DNA from: Alphaproteobacteria bacterium
GTDB taxonomy: Bacteria > Pseudomonadota > Alphaproteobacteria > Micropepsales > Micropepsaceae
Assembly (NCBI GenBank): GCA_020852655.1
Contig: JADZAI010000103.1
Span: 111,330 to 175,329, forward strand
DNA: 64,000 nucleotides
Reading direction: 5' to 3'
Positions 7,799 through 17,172 of the stretch are shown in pieces. The translations under genes were made by a program, and so were the position numbers. The notes under the pieces were generated by a model, which saw nothing but the letters and a program-made list of their open reading frames with translations, searched no databases and was not told the origin of the DNA. Within the stretch, counting starts at the first letter, position 1. Each line of letters starts with the position of its first letter.

Positions 7799-8491
7799 AT
7801 GAAAAAGATTCTGTTGGCAGCGGCGAGCGCGGCGGCCCTGATGGCTGGCCCCGCGCTGGCGGAAGAGGAAGCGGCCGGGCCCTGGTCGATTTCGGGCACG
7901 GTGTCGCTCACTAGCAACTATGTGTTCCGCGGCTTCACCCAGACGCTGGAAGACCCGGCGATCCAGGCGGGTGTGACCTTGGCCCATGAGAGCGGCTTCT
8001 ATGCCGGCTTCTGGGGTTCGAACGTCGACTTCGGCGACGGCGAATCCGACCTCGAGACCGATTTCTATGTCGGCTACGGCGGCTCGCTCGGCGAGAACAC
8101 CACCTACGACCTGAATATCACCTATTACGCCTATCCGGGCACGCCGGGCGACTTCGACTACGACTATGTCGAATTCATCGCCGGCATCACGCATGACTTC
8201 GACGTCGCCACGGTCGGCGTGAAGGGCGCCTATACGCCGGAATTCTTCGGCCATATCGGCGACGCCTTCTGGCTGGGCGGCAACCTGACCGTTCCGCTGG
8301 ACGACTACTTCTCCGTCAGCGGCAACATCGGCGAGCAGTGGTTCGACGAGGACGGCTTCGACGACTATTTCCACTACGACGTCGGCGTCACCGCGACCTA
8401 TGAAAGCGTCTCGCTCGACCTGCGCTACGTCGGCACCGACGTCCATGACCTCGACGAGTATTTCGTCGCGACGCTGGGCTTCGGCTTCTGA
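7799..8491 (+). CDS. TorF family putative porin
   Basis: A 230-residue outer-membrane protein with a clear signal peptide (MKKILLAAASAAALMAGPALA) and a body of alternating aromatic and acidic strands: GTVSLTSNYVFRGFTQT, GFYAGFWGSNVDFGDGESD, DFYVGYGGSLGENTTYD. The text SNYVFRGFTQT is the hallmark of the TIGR02001/TorF family. The protein ends in a terminal aromatic strand (YFVATLGFGF), the usual beta-barrel assembly signal. Function in the family is poorly known. The 248-bp upstream region holds the promoter; a strong terminator follows. Confidence 0.9.
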   Translation: MKKILLAAASAAALMAGPALAEEEAAGPWSISGTVSLTSNYVFRGFTQTLEDPAIQAGVTLAHESGFYAGFWGSNVDFGDGESDLETDFYVGYGGSLGENTTYDLNITYYAYPGTPGDFDYDYVEFIAGITHDFDVATVGVKGAYTPEFFGHIGDAFWLGGNLTVPLDDYFSVSGNIGEQWFDEDGFDDYFHYDVGVTATYESVSLDLRYVGTDVHDLDEYFVATLGFGF

Positions 8492-8515
8492 GCCGGCCGG
8501 CCATAATCTGAAGGA

Positions 8516-8547
8516 AACGGCCCGGCCCACGCCGGGCCGTTTCGTTT
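8516..8547 (+). terminator. Intrinsic terminator after torF
   Basis: AACGGCCCGGC (8516-8526) and GCCGGGCCGTT (8531-8541) form an 11-bp stem with loop CCAC, followed by TCGTTTC. It ends at the stop codon of the convergent hydrolase and may serve both. Confidence 0.85.
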
Positions 8548-9326
8548 CAGGCGTCGAGGAAGGCCAGCACCGCGTCCTTCGTCACCCGGTCGCCCACCGC
8601 CGTCATGTGATCGCGCCGCGGCACGATCCGCGCCTCCGCGCCCGGTATCAGCTTCGCCAGCGGCTCCGGCGATCCGGTGATCGCATCCGTCTCGCCGCAG
8701 ATCACCAGCACCGGCGCCCGAATGGTCGCCAGCGCCGCCGCCCCTGCCGTCGTCCGCGGCCGGCGCCAGCAGGCCGCCAGCGCCACGCGATCCTGCTTCT
8801 GCGCATCGGCAAACACCCGGAAGCCCCTGGCGCCGGGATCGGTGATCGTCGACGGGTCCGCCGCCAGCAGCGCCTCCGGCACCGAATCCTTCAGCGGCGA
8901 CGGCGTCAGGTAATTCGCGCCCAGCCCACCCAGCACCGCCCGCCGCACGCGCGAGGGATGATCCAGCAGCAGCCGGATCGTCACCATCGCCCCCATCGAA
9001 TAGCCGAAGACGTCGGCCTCTCGGACGTCGCAGGCGTCCAGCACCGCGGCGCAATCCGCCGCCAGCAGCCCCTCGTCATAGTCCGCGGCCGCATGGCTCG
9101 CCTCGCTCTCGCCATGCCCGCGATGGTCGAAGGCGATGACCCGCCGCCCGGCGGCTGCGAAGCTCCGGTACCAGCCCGGCACGACCCAGTTCGTCCGCCG
9201 GCTCGAGGCGAAGCCGTGCACCAGCAGCACCGGAACTCCTCCGCCCCCGGACGATGCCTGTATGTCCTCATAAACCACCCGCAGCGTGCCGCCCGCAGCG
9301 CGCGGTACCATCAGCGATGACGCCAT
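8547..9326 (-). CDS. Alpha/beta hydrolase
   Basis: A 259-residue alpha/beta hydrolase. The oxyanion segment VLLVHGFASSRRTNW, the conserved FDHRGHGESE, the nucleophile elbow GYSMGA (Ser) and the late VLVICGETDAITG (acid) with RRDHMTAVG (His) give a complete triad. Substrate is not predictable; the fold includes esterases, lactonases and C-C hydrolases. The ATG reading MASSLMVPR has GGAG 8 nt upstream; a TTG five codons earlier is less likely. It faces the M20 gene across a 102-bp divergent region. Confidence 0.9.
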   Translation of the reverse strand: MASSLMVPRAAGGTLRVVYEDIQASSGGGGVPVLLVHGFASSRRTNWVVPGWYRSFAAAGRRVIAFDHRGHGESEASHAAADYDEGLLAADCAAVLDACDVREADVFGYSMGAMVTIRLLLDHPSRVRRAVLGGLGANYLTPSPLKDSVPEALLAADPSTITDPGARGFRVFADAQKQDRVALAACWRRPRTTAGAAALATIRAPVLVICGETDAITGSPEPLAKLIPGAEARIVPRRDHMTAVGDRVTKDAVLAFLDA

Positions 9327-9428
9327 GAGACCAGACTCCAAACAGCGGATTGCCGGTTCGCGCCGGCACGGTCTTTCCTACGCAGCGGAACCGGCGAATG
9401 CTATTGCGTGTCCGCCGAGGAGCAGCCG

Positions 9429-10688
9429 ATGAACCTGGACCAGTTGAAGCGTGACGCCTGCGCCGCCATCGACGCCATGCGGGCGGAACTGATCGACGTC
9501 TCCCACTACATCCACGCCAATCCGGAACTCGCCTTCAAGGAACAGAAGGCCGCCGGGCGCCTCGCCCGCTCGGTCGAGCATGCCGGCCTGTCGGTCGAGC
9601 GCGGCGCCTTCGGGGTCGGCACCGCCTATGCCAGCGAGTTCGGCAAGGCCGGCGGCAGCACCGTCGCCATCCTCTCCGAATACGACGCCCTGCCCGGCAT
9701 CGGCCACGCCTGCGGCCACAACGTCATCGCCGCCATGGGCCTCGGCGCGGCGCTCGGCCTTGCCAGGCTTGGCGCCGCCCTGCCCGGCCGCGTGCGCTAT
9801 CTCGGCACCCCTGCCGAAGAAGGCGGCGGCGGCAAGGAATACATGGCCCAGCGCGGCGCCTTCGACGGCGTCACCGCGGCCATGATGGTCCACTCCGCGG
9901 GCTACGACATGGAATCCATGCCCTGCATCGCCATCGCGACGGTGGAGGTCACCTATCACGGCGTCGCCGCCCATGCCTCGGCGATGCCCCATCGCGGCAT
10001 CAACGCCCTCGATGCCGTCATCCTGTCCTACCAGGGCATCGCCGCCCTCCGGCAGCACATCCGCCACACCGAGCGCATTCACGGCATCATCACCGAGGGC
10101 GGCCTCGCCCCCAACATCGTGCCGAAGCGCGCCGCCGCGACCTGGTTCGTCCGCGCCGCCGACACCAAGGACCTCGCCGTCCTCAAGAAGCGCGTCGAGG
10201 GCTGCTTCCAGGCCGGCGCCTTCGCGACCGGCTGCAAGGTCGACATCGAATGGGCCGCCGTCGACTATCTCGACCTCAAGACCAGTTGGCCCATCGCCAA
10301 GGCGTACCGCCGCAACGCCGAGTCGCTCGGCCGCACCTTCCGCGAGGTCTCCTCCCTGCCGCCCGGCTCGTCCGGCTCCACCGACATGGGCAATGTCAGC
10401 CACCGGGTGCCGTCGATCCACCCGATGATCGCCGTCGGCCCCTCCGACGCCGTCATCCACAACGAGGCCTTCACCGCCCACGCCGCCTCGCCCATGGCCG
10501 ACCAGGCGGTCATCGACGGCGCCAAGGCCATGGCCATGACTTCGCTCGATCTCTTCTGCGACGCCACCTTGCGGGATTCGGCCGGATCGGCCTTCGAAAC
10601 CGATGCCGCGGTGAGCCGCGAGGCGCTCAAACGGGCCTTCGATCCGAACGGAAAGCTCGACGCCATCGCCGGCTGCGGCTGCTGTTAA
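9429..10688 (+). CDS. M20 family amidohydrolase (AbgB/PM20D2-like)
   Basis: A 419-residue zinc amidohydrolase. EYDALPGIGHACGHN holds the first metal-binding His and Asp, PAEEGGGGK holds the catalytic and metal-binding Glu residues, and EVTYHGVAAHASAMPHRG marks the dimerisation domain. GHACGHN is typical of the AbgB / aminobenzoyl-glutamate and PM20D2 group, which cleave N-acyl amino acids or dipeptides. The C-terminus ends AGCGCC, an unusual three-cysteine tail. The ATG chosen has GAGGAG 6 nt upstream. Confidence 0.88.
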   Translation: MNLDQLKRDACAAIDAMRAELIDVSHYIHANPELAFKEQKAAGRLARSVEHAGLSVERGAFGVGTAYASEFGKAGGSTVAILSEYDALPGIGHACGHNVIAAMGLGAALGLARLGAALPGRVRYLGTPAEEGGGGKEYMAQRGAFDGVTAAMMVHSAGYDMESMPCIAIATVEVTYHGVAAHASAMPHRGINALDAVILSYQGIAALRQHIRHTERIHGIITEGGLAPNIVPKRAAATWFVRAADTKDLAVLKKRVEGCFQAGAFATGCKVDIEWAAVDYLDLKTSWPIAKAYRRNAESLGRTFREVSSLPPGSSGSTDMGNVSHRVPSIHPMIAVGPSDAVIHNEAFTAHAASPMADQAVIDGAKAMAMTSLDLFCDATLRDSAGSAFETDAAVSREALKRAFDPNGKLDAIAGCGCC

Positions 10689-10822
10689 CCTGTTGGCTGT
10701 CCTTAAAAAGCCGCAGTTCTGCTCTTGCCTTCGCGTTTGCGTAAAGACATCTTGCGCCGCAAATGGCTAACAGGGGTCTGGCCCGCTGACGGGGCGCGGC
10801 GGGGCCAGGGGATATTTTCCAT

Positions 10823-12337
10823 ATGTCGCAATTGGTCATGACCCAACTGGGTACCGGATACGCCATCTGGTCCCAGCTCGGTGACGTGCTCATCACGGTT
10901 GCCTGGGTCGCGTTCGTTCTGTCTCTGATCGTCGTCTGCGCCCTCGGCACGCATCTTCTGGTCATCACCGGCACCTTCCTTGCGAACCGCAAGAAGGGCA
11001 TGGCCATCGAAGCCCAGCTCGCCGGCATTCCGCTTCCGGCCGAGCTGCCGCGCGTCCTCATCCAGCTCCCGACCTTCAACGAAGGCGGCGTTGTGGAGCG
11101 CGCGCTCGAATCCGCCGCTGCGATCGACTGGCCGCGTGACAGGCTGCGCATCCAGCTCCTCGACGATTCCAACGACGGCACCGACGTCATCGGCCAGGCC
11201 AAGATCCAGGAGCTGCGCGCCCGCGGTGTCGATGCCCAACTGATCCACCGCACCAACCGCGAAGGCTACAAGGCCGGCGCGCTCAAGAACGGCCTGCTGC
11301 ACGACGACAGCGAATACGTCGCCATCTTCGACGCCGATTTCATCCCGCCGAAGGACATCCTGAGGCGCACCATCGGCCCGCTCGCCGCCGACCAGCGCCT
11401 CGCCTATGTCCAGACCCGCTGGGAGCACATCAACCAGGATGAGAATCTGCTGACCCGCGCGCAGTCGCTGATGCTCGACGCGCATTTCGCGGTCGAGCAG
11501 GCCGCCCGCAACTGGTCGGGCCTCTTCATGCCCTTCAACGGCACCGGCGGCATCTGGCGCCGCGCCGCCATCGACGACGCGGGCGGCTGGGAAGGCGACA
11601 CGCTGACCGAGGACATCGACCTCGCGATCCGCGCGAGCCTGCGCGGCTGGCAGACCGCCTTCATGCCTTCGGTCGCGATCCCCGGCGAACTGCCGGAAAA
11701 CGTGCCGGCGTGGCGCCAGCAGCAGTTCCGCTGGACGAAGGGCTTCACCCAGGTGGCGATGAAGCTGCTGCCGAGCGTCTACCGCTCGCCGCGCCTGACC
11801 TTCATCCAGAAATTCGCCATGACTTTCCAGCTCTTCCAGGGCTGGGCCTATCCCGCCGGCGCCGTGGCGCTGTTCTCGGCGCTGTCCGCGATGGTCCTGA
11901 CCTCGACGCAGCCCTGGGGCATCTTCTTCCTCGGCGTCTTCTCGACCGTCTTCGGCGGCTTCACCGTCTTCGCCATGACCGCAACCGGCCAGTGGGCATT
12001 GAAGCGCAAGCCGACCGTGAAGACCTTCATCGCCTTCCTCTCGATGCTCGCCCTCAACGGCGGCCTTACGCTCTCCAACACCCGCTCGATCTGGGAAGCC
12101 CTGCGCGGCACCCCCTCGGCCTTCGTGCGCACCCCCAAGGGCCGCGACGCGGAGCTCGACAAGGCGCGGCCCACCAAGGGCCATAGCGGCATGGGCGAGC
12201 TGATCCTCGCCGTCGGTGCCGTTGCCGTCGCGATCTGGGACGAGGCCTGGTACTCGCCCTTCTTCGCCCTCACCGTCTTCGGCCTCGCCCTCGTCGGCGC
12301 CGCGTCGCTGACCGCGCAGCTCAACCGCCAGGCCTGA
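10823..12337 (+). CDS. Processive membrane glycosyltransferase, family GT2 (cellulose synthase-like)
   Basis: A 504-residue enzyme with an N-terminal membrane helix, a cytosolic GT2 domain and four or so C-terminal helices. Motifs are complete: LIQLPTFNEG, LLDDSNDGT (first Asp), IFDADFIPP (DxD), TLTEDIDLAIR (TED) and QQQFRWTKG (QxxRW), the set of processive beta-glycan synthases such as cellulose, glucomannan or glucan synthases. It probably extends an extracellular or periplasmic glycan from UDP- or GDP-sugar. There is no BcsB, PilZ domain or export gene alongside, so the product is not identified. Confidence 0.9.
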   Translation: MSQLVMTQLGTGYAIWSQLGDVLITVAWVAFVLSLIVVCALGTHLLVITGTFLANRKKGMAIEAQLAGIPLPAELPRVLIQLPTFNEGGVVERALESAAAIDWPRDRLRIQLLDDSNDGTDVIGQAKIQELRARGVDAQLIHRTNREGYKAGALKNGLLHDDSEYVAIFDADFIPPKDILRRTIGPLAADQRLAYVQTRWEHINQDENLLTRAQSLMLDAHFAVEQAARNWSGLFMPFNGTGGIWRRAAIDDAGGWEGDTLTEDIDLAIRASLRGWQTAFMPSVAIPGELPENVPAWRQQQFRWTKGFTQVAMKLLPSVYRSPRLTFIQKFAMTFQLFQGWAYPAGAVALFSALSAMVLTSTQPWGIFFLGVFSTVFGGFTVFAMTATGQWALKRKPTVKTFIAFLSMLALNGGLTLSNTRSIWEALRGTPSAFVRTPKGRDAELDKARPTKGHSGMGELILAVGAVAVAIWDEAWYSPFFALTVFGLALVGAASLTAQLNRQA

Positions 12338-12356
12338 AGCCCGCCATACCATTCAT

Positions 12357-12390
12357 AAAAAGGGCGGCCCCCGGGGCCGCCCTTTGTCTT
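12357..12390. terminator. Bidirectional intrinsic terminator
   Basis: AAAGGGCGGCCCC and GGGGCCGCCCTTT (12359-12385) are exact complements, giving a GC-rich stem with an A-run on one side and TTTGTCTTTCT on the other. It serves the glycosyltransferase and the convergent TonB receptor. Confidence 0.88.
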
Positions 12391-12415
12391 TCTACAACCG
12401 GCCCCCGCCGTAGGT

Positions 12416-15400
12416 TCAGAATTCGTAACGAATTCCGAGCTGGATTTGCCAGAGCGACGACGGCACGCGGACCTGAAGGCCCTGCTCGGGATCGCCGATC
12501 GTGCCGCTATACACGTAACAGGTCTTCTGCGCGCAGGTGACGCCGTCGGTGACCGTTCCCTCGGGGACGATGGCGCCGCTGACGACACCGGTCGTCGGGA
12601 AGAAGGTCGGCGCCGAATAGCGTCCCCAATCCTTGTTCAGCAGATTGCCGAGGTTGAAGATGTTGAACTCCAGCGTCACGGAGTGCCCTTCGTAGACCTC
12701 GATCTCCTGCGCGACGCTGAGGTCGAAGCGCGTCGTCCAGGGACCGAAGAATTCGTTCCGCGGCGCGATCCCGCCGGCATACCGCGCCAGCCCGCTCTTC
12801 TGGAGATAGTCGTTGAAGGCCGAGAGGTTGAAGCCGGGCGCGAACTGGACCCGGGCATCCGATGTCGCCGTCACCAGGCCGTCGGCATTGGCTTGCGGCA
12901 CATAGATCAGGTTGCGAAAATTGTTGCCGTTACCGCCGAACGGGTTGTTGTTGTAGACATAGCTGAACGGCGCGCCCGACGTGCTCTGGCCGAACAGGCG
13001 GATCTTTGTCGGACTGCCTTCGAAAATCTCGTATTTCAGGTCGGCCGTCATCGTGTAGCGGTGCCGGCGCTCATACTCCGAGCGGCCGACCGTGATGTCG
13101 TTGAGGTTGATGACCGCACGCTGCTGGTAGTTCGAGTCCGCGGTCGAAGCGGTGCCGCCGCCGAAATCGGTGACGTCCGACCACACATAGCCGAGATTCA
13201 GCTTGAAGGCGCCGCGATCGAACGCCCAGGTTTTCTCGCCGGCGAAGATGATGAACTGGCCCTCGCCTTCGCTGCGGTTGGTCAGCATTAGGTCGCGGCT
13301 GAAGGCCGGGCGATCGGTACGCGTCCCATATCGGACACGGCCGAGATCCGAGTCCGGCGCCGGCAGCAGGGTCGGATCGGGCGCGTTGCAGTTCAGCGTG
13401 CCGAACTCGCATGTCCGCAGATCGACCCACTGGAGCTGGTCCAGCGCCTGCATGTGCATGTACTCGGCAGAGAACTGCCAACCCTGATAGGTGACGTCGG
13501 CGCCGATGTTCCAGCGCCAGATCGACGGCAGCGCAAAGCCGGGGTCGAGTGCGTTGACCGGACCGCTGGCGCTCTGCGCGTTCAGCAGGTCCTGAAGCGC
13601 GTCGGGCACCGGGAACAGGTTGAACCCGTTCTGCGCGATGAAATCGCGCGCCGGCAGCGTACCGCCCACGACGGACTGGCCGGGGTTGCCGAGGATCTCG
13701 AGATAGCTGATGCCGTCGTTCGAATAGTTGTTCGACAGCCAGACATTGGGACTGCCGCCCGAATAGCGCCCGATGCCGCCGCGGAGCGTGATCGTCGCTC
13801 CCTCGTCCTCGGTCGGCACCGCGTAGCTGAACGACGCACGCGGCAGCCAGATGTCGAGGCCTTCGAGCGTCTTGGTGTTCGGGAAGCCGTAGGCGTCCAG
13901 GAAGCCCTGATTGAGCTTGATGCTGCCTTCGGACTCGTACCAGTCGTAGCGGAGGCCCGCCATGACGGTGAGGTGATCCGTGACGTCGAAGTCGTCCTGG
14001 ATATAGAGCGAATTGATGTTGTAGCCCCAGTCGGCCGAGGCGTCCGCCGGGTTGTTCGAGCCGGCATTGGCATAGCGGATCGGCTGCTGGCCGCGGCCGC
14101 TCGACAGGCGGCTGTCGGGACCGGCCGCCAGCAGCCCGTTGGCAAAGTCCGCGATCGAGTCGAAGCGGTACTGGCCGAGCGATCCCTGGACGAAGCCGTT
14201 GAAGATATCGAGCATCTTGCGCTCGTAGCCGCCGGTGATGACGTGGCGATCGAGCGTGTAAGTGCCCGTCAGCTTGACGATGTCGAAGGTCGTGTCGAGC
14301 ACGTTGAAGTGCCGGAACTGGTCCGGGCCGAGCCAGACATAGCCGTCGTCCGCGTTGCCCTGGACGTTGTCGAGCCCCGGCGTGCGCACCGCGATCTCGG
14401 GGAATTCCGTCCCGCCGAGCGGCGATTGCGCGGCATCGATCTCCACGCGGCCGATACGAAGCTCCGTCGAGAAATTATCCGTCCAGTCCGAAAAGACCTG
14501 TAGCGAATAGGAATCCAGCTTCTCGGAGTCGAGATAGTAGTTCGAGCCGAGGCCGATCTGCGGCAGCGTCGTGGACGTGTTGTTGTGGTTGAACGACAGC
14601 GTGCCGCCTTCGGCATGGCTGTACGAGAACTGCGCGCGATGCGCGTCGGTGATGTTCCAGCTGATCTTCGCAGCGTAGCGCTCGTTCTCTTCGTCGAAGC
14701 CGCTGGGAATCGCGATGGCGTCGTAGCCGTAGACGTCCTGCGCTATCTGCATCACCTGGTCGATTTCGGACTGGCTGATCCCGCCGATCTGCGTGGCGAA
14801 GCTGCCTGCCGTCGCGCCCTTGCCCGGGCCGATCGAAACCGGCGTCGTGCGCTCGACCTTGTCGTAGCCGAGGAAGAAGAACAGCGTGTCTTCGATGATG
14901 GGGCCGGAGAACGTCGCGCCGTAGTTCTTCTCCCTGAAATCGAAGCTGTATTCGTCGCCCTTGCTCCGGTCGCCGATCAGGCTGTCGTCCTTGTGATAGT
15001 AGTAGGCCGAGCCGTGGAAGTCGTTGCTGCCGGTCTTGGTGACGACGTTGATCACGCCGCCGCAGAAGTCGTTGTATTCGACGTCGTAGGGCGAAACCGC
15101 GAGCTGTACCTGCTGCGACCAGTCGAACGGCAACGGCGAGCGGGCGGTCGGATAGCCGTTGAAGTTCAGGCCGAACGAGTCGTTCTGGGGCAACCCGTCG
15201 ACCAGGAACGAACTACAGCGCGGATTCGAACCGGCGATGCTGAGGGAGTCGCCGACGGTCGACGGATCGATATAGGCGAGCGGCGACTGCGCCACGACAT
15301 CGTGCACGTCGCGCGTCATCGAAGTCGTCTGCGCGATAGCCTCGGCATCGAACTGCGTGCCGACCCCGCGCGCGTCGATCGCGGGATTGGCCTCGCGCAC

Positions 15401-15778
15401 GCCGACGACCGTCACTTCTTCGCCCGCTGTCGCCGATGCCGTCATCTCGACGTCGAGGCGCAACGCTTCGCCGAGGGCCAGCCGGACGCCGGTGATCTGC
15501 TTGGGCTTGTATCCGTCGGCGGTGACGGAGACCGTATAGGTGTCGCCGACCGACAGGCCCGAGGCGGTGAAGAAGCCGCCGGTTGAGCTGGTCATGCGCT
15601 TGACCTGCCCGTTGCCGTCATTGCGGACTTCCACCGATGCGTTCGGAACGGCGAAGCCCTCGCCGTCCACGACCGTGCCGCGGATGCTCGAGGACACCGA
15701 TTGCGCCATGGCGGGAACCGCCATCGCAAAGGCCAGTGCGGGCAGCGCTACGCCGCCCAGAAGTGCATGGAATCTCAT
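12416..15778 (-). CDS. TonB-dependent receptor, Oar-like with carboxypeptidase-regulatory domain
   Basis: A 1120-residue outer-membrane protein. Residues 1-25 are a signal peptide (MRFHALLGGVALPALAFAMA onward); about 27-110 form a carboxypeptidase-regulatory-like fold (SSSIRGTVVDGEGFAVPNAS), then comes a plug with DGLPQNDSFGLNFNGYPTAR and NVVTKTGSNDFHGSAYYY, and a long barrel ending in QLGIRYEF. This layout is that of Oar/OmpA-related TonB receptors, which import large ligands or help protein secretion. There is no TonB-exbB set here. A short in-frame extension upstream of the chosen ATG runs into the divergent promoter and is unlikely. Confidence 0.92.
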   Translation of the reverse strand: MRFHALLGGVALPALAFAMAVPAMAQSVSSSIRGTVVDGEGFAVPNASVEVRNDGNGQVKRMTSSTGGFFTASGLSVGDTYTVSVTADGYKPKQITGVRLALGEALRLDVEMTASATAGEEVTVVGVREANPAIDARGVGTQFDAEAIAQTTSMTRDVHDVVAQSPLAYIDPSTVGDSLSIAGSNPRCSSFLVDGLPQNDSFGLNFNGYPTARSPLPFDWSQQVQLAVSPYDVEYNDFCGGVINVVTKTGSNDFHGSAYYYHKDDSLIGDRSKGDEYSFDFREKNYGATFSGPIIEDTLFFFLGYDKVERTTPVSIGPGKGATAGSFATQIGGISQSEIDQVMQIAQDVYGYDAIAIPSGFDEENERYAAKISWNITDAHRAQFSYSHAEGGTLSFNHNNTSTTLPQIGLGSNYYLDSEKLDSYSLQVFSDWTDNFSTELRIGRVEIDAAQSPLGGTEFPEIAVRTPGLDNVQGNADDGYVWLGPDQFRHFNVLDTTFDIVKLTGTYTLDRHVITGGYERKMLDIFNGFVQGSLGQYRFDSIADFANGLLAAGPDSRLSSGRGQQPIRYANAGSNNPADASADWGYNINSLYIQDDFDVTDHLTVMAGLRYDWYESEGSIKLNQGFLDAYGFPNTKTLEGLDIWLPRASFSYAVPTEDEGATITLRGGIGRYSGGSPNVWLSNNYSNDGISYLEILGNPGQSVVGGTLPARDFIAQNGFNLFPVPDALQDLLNAQSASGPVNALDPGFALPSIWRWNIGADVTYQGWQFSAEYMHMQALDQLQWVDLRTCEFGTLNCNAPDPTLLPAPDSDLGRVRYGTRTDRPAFSRDLMLTNRSEGEGQFIIFAGEKTWAFDRGAFKLNLGYVWSDVTDFGGGTASTADSNYQQRAVINLNDITVGRSEYERRHRYTMTADLKYEIFEGSPTKIRLFGQSTSGAPFSYVYNNNPFGGNGNNFRNLIYVPQANADGLVTATSDARVQFAPGFNLSAFNDYLQKSGLARYAGGIAPRNEFFGPWTTRFDLSVAQEIEVYEGHSVTLEFNIFNLGNLLNKDWGRYSAPTFFPTTGVVSGAIVPEGTVTDGVTCAQKTCYVYSGTIGDPEQGLQVRVPSSLWQIQLGIRYEF

Positions 15779-16032
15779 GTTCGCCCCACTGAATTCGCCA
15801 GGCGCGGCCCGATCGGCAGCCGGCGCCCGGGCCACCTGCCACCCGAGTGGCAACACGGGGTAACGGGAATGCGACGGTCAGGTGAACTTCGCCTGCCGGC
15901 CTGCGGATCTGGAAGAACGCAAGCGGCCTGTGTCTTTTGCGCCGCAACATGATCCGCCACCGGCCATGGTGCGAGTGCCGCTTGGCGCGGGCGGAAATTG
16001 CGGTACAAGGCCTCGGTCCCAGAGGGCGTGCC

Positions 16033-17013
16033 TTGATACATTCATTGCGTCTCCTGGCGTTGTGCGCCGCCACAACGACGATACTGGGCGCGCCCGCCCG
16101 GGCGGCCGAAACCTCAAACGGCGCCGTCTTCTCGTTCCAGATCGAGAACGACGCGCCCATGCAGATCGACCGCCATTACACCAACGGCCTCCGGTTCGCC
16201 TGGCTGACCACCCCGCTGAAGCCGGAGCGCGCCGGGCGTTGGGCCGGCGCCCTGCTTCCGTTCACCGATTCCGGCGCGGACGTCCGCTTCGATTTCGTGC
16301 TCGGCCAGAATCTGTTCACGCCGCGCCATCTGCACGACCTCGTGCCGGACCCCACCGAATGGCCCTTCGCGGCGTGGCTCTATCTCAATGCCGGCATCGT
16401 CGCCGAGACCGCCGATGTCCGCGACCAGTTCTACGCCAATATCGGCATCGTCGGCCCTGCCGCGCTCGGCGAGGAGACCCAGAGCCTGCTGCATCACGCC
16501 AAGGTCCCGGGCTGGCAATATCAACTGCGCGGCGAACCGACCTTCGGCGTCCAGTATCGCCGGACATGGCGCGCCTGGCGTTCGGACGGCGGCTGGCTCG
16601 ACTTCGATGCCCTGCCCTATCTCGGCCTCAGCCTCGGGACCGCGCATGTCTACGGCGAAGGCGGGTTGATGCTCCGCCTCGGCCAGGACCTGCCGCACGA
16701 CTTCGGGCCCTCGCTCGGCGATCCCGGCCTGCCCGGCTCGACGCCGTTCGACACGGATGCGCCGTTCGCGTGGTATCTCTTCGCGGCGCTCGACGCCCGC
16801 GTTTCGGCGCACGACATGTTTCTCGACGGCGGCACCTTCCGCAAAGGCCCGAGCCTCGATTCGCGCACCGTGACGGGCGACGCCCGCTTCGGCTTCGTCG
16901 TCCTCTGGAACGACGTCCGCCTCACCGGCGCCTATGTGCTGCGCGCCGACCAGTTCCGCGGCCAGGTCGGCGACGACGCCTTCGCCAGCCTCACCCTGTC
17001 GTTCCGGATGTAG
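16033..17013 (+). CDS. LpxR-like outer-membrane lipid A deacylase family (DUF2219)
   Basis: The mature sequence begins AETSNGAVFSFQIENDAPMQ and continues DRHYTNGLRFAWLT, the signature of the LpxR/DUF2219 family, 12-stranded outer-membrane barrels that remove 3'-acyl chains of lipid A with Ca2+. Asn and Asp of the ENDA segment and the HYTNG motif are kept. I choose a TTG start giving signal peptide LIHSLRLLALCAATTTILGA with GAGGG upstream; an ATG 32 codons earlier would add a segment that spoils the signal peptide. Length 326 residues is normal. Lipid A activity is inferred from family only. Confidence 0.8.
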   Translation: MIHSLRLLALCAATTTILGAPARAAETSNGAVFSFQIENDAPMQIDRHYTNGLRFAWLTTPLKPERAGRWAGALLPFTDSGADVRFDFVLGQNLFTPRHLHDLVPDPTEWPFAAWLYLNAGIVAETADVRDQFYANIGIVGPAALGEETQSLLHHAKVPGWQYQLRGEPTFGVQYRRTWRAWRSDGGWLDFDALPYLGLSLGTAHVYGEGGLMLRLGQDLPHDFGPSLGDPGLPGSTPFDTDAPFAWYLFAALDARVSAHDMFLDGGTFRKGPSLDSRTVTGDARFGFVVLWNDVRLTGAYVLRADQFRGQVGDDAFASLTLSFRM

Positions 17014-17031
17014 CGCAGCGACCGCAATGCC

Positions 17032-17118
17032 TGGTGCCCCCTGCCGGACTCGAACCGGCACGCCCGTACGGGCAGGAGATTTTAAGTCTCCGGCGTCTAC
17101 CGGTTCCGCCAAGGGGGC
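17032..17118 (-). tRNA. tRNA-Leu (UAA anticodon)
   Basis: On the minus strand the gene starts GCCCCCTTGGCGGAACCGG and ends in CCGGCAGGGGGCACCA, with CCA encoded. The acceptor stem pairs GCCCCCT with AGGGGGC. The anticodon loop CTTAAAA between GGAGA and TCTCC gives UAA at 17082-17084. The T arm has the standard GGTTCGAGTCC. A long variable arm (GCCCGTACGGGC) marks a class II leucine tRNA. Confidence 0.96.
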
Positions 17119-17172
17119 CTTCGCGCATGTCCTGCGAAGTCCCGGCGGAAATCAAGCCGGGAAACGTGCGGC

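Noticed and set aside
10703..12352. 549-codon minus-strand frame opposite the glycosyltransferase
   Set aside because: GC-rich antisense frame; its product is a low-complexity Glu/Arg/Gly string, while the plus-strand gene has complete GT2 motifs.
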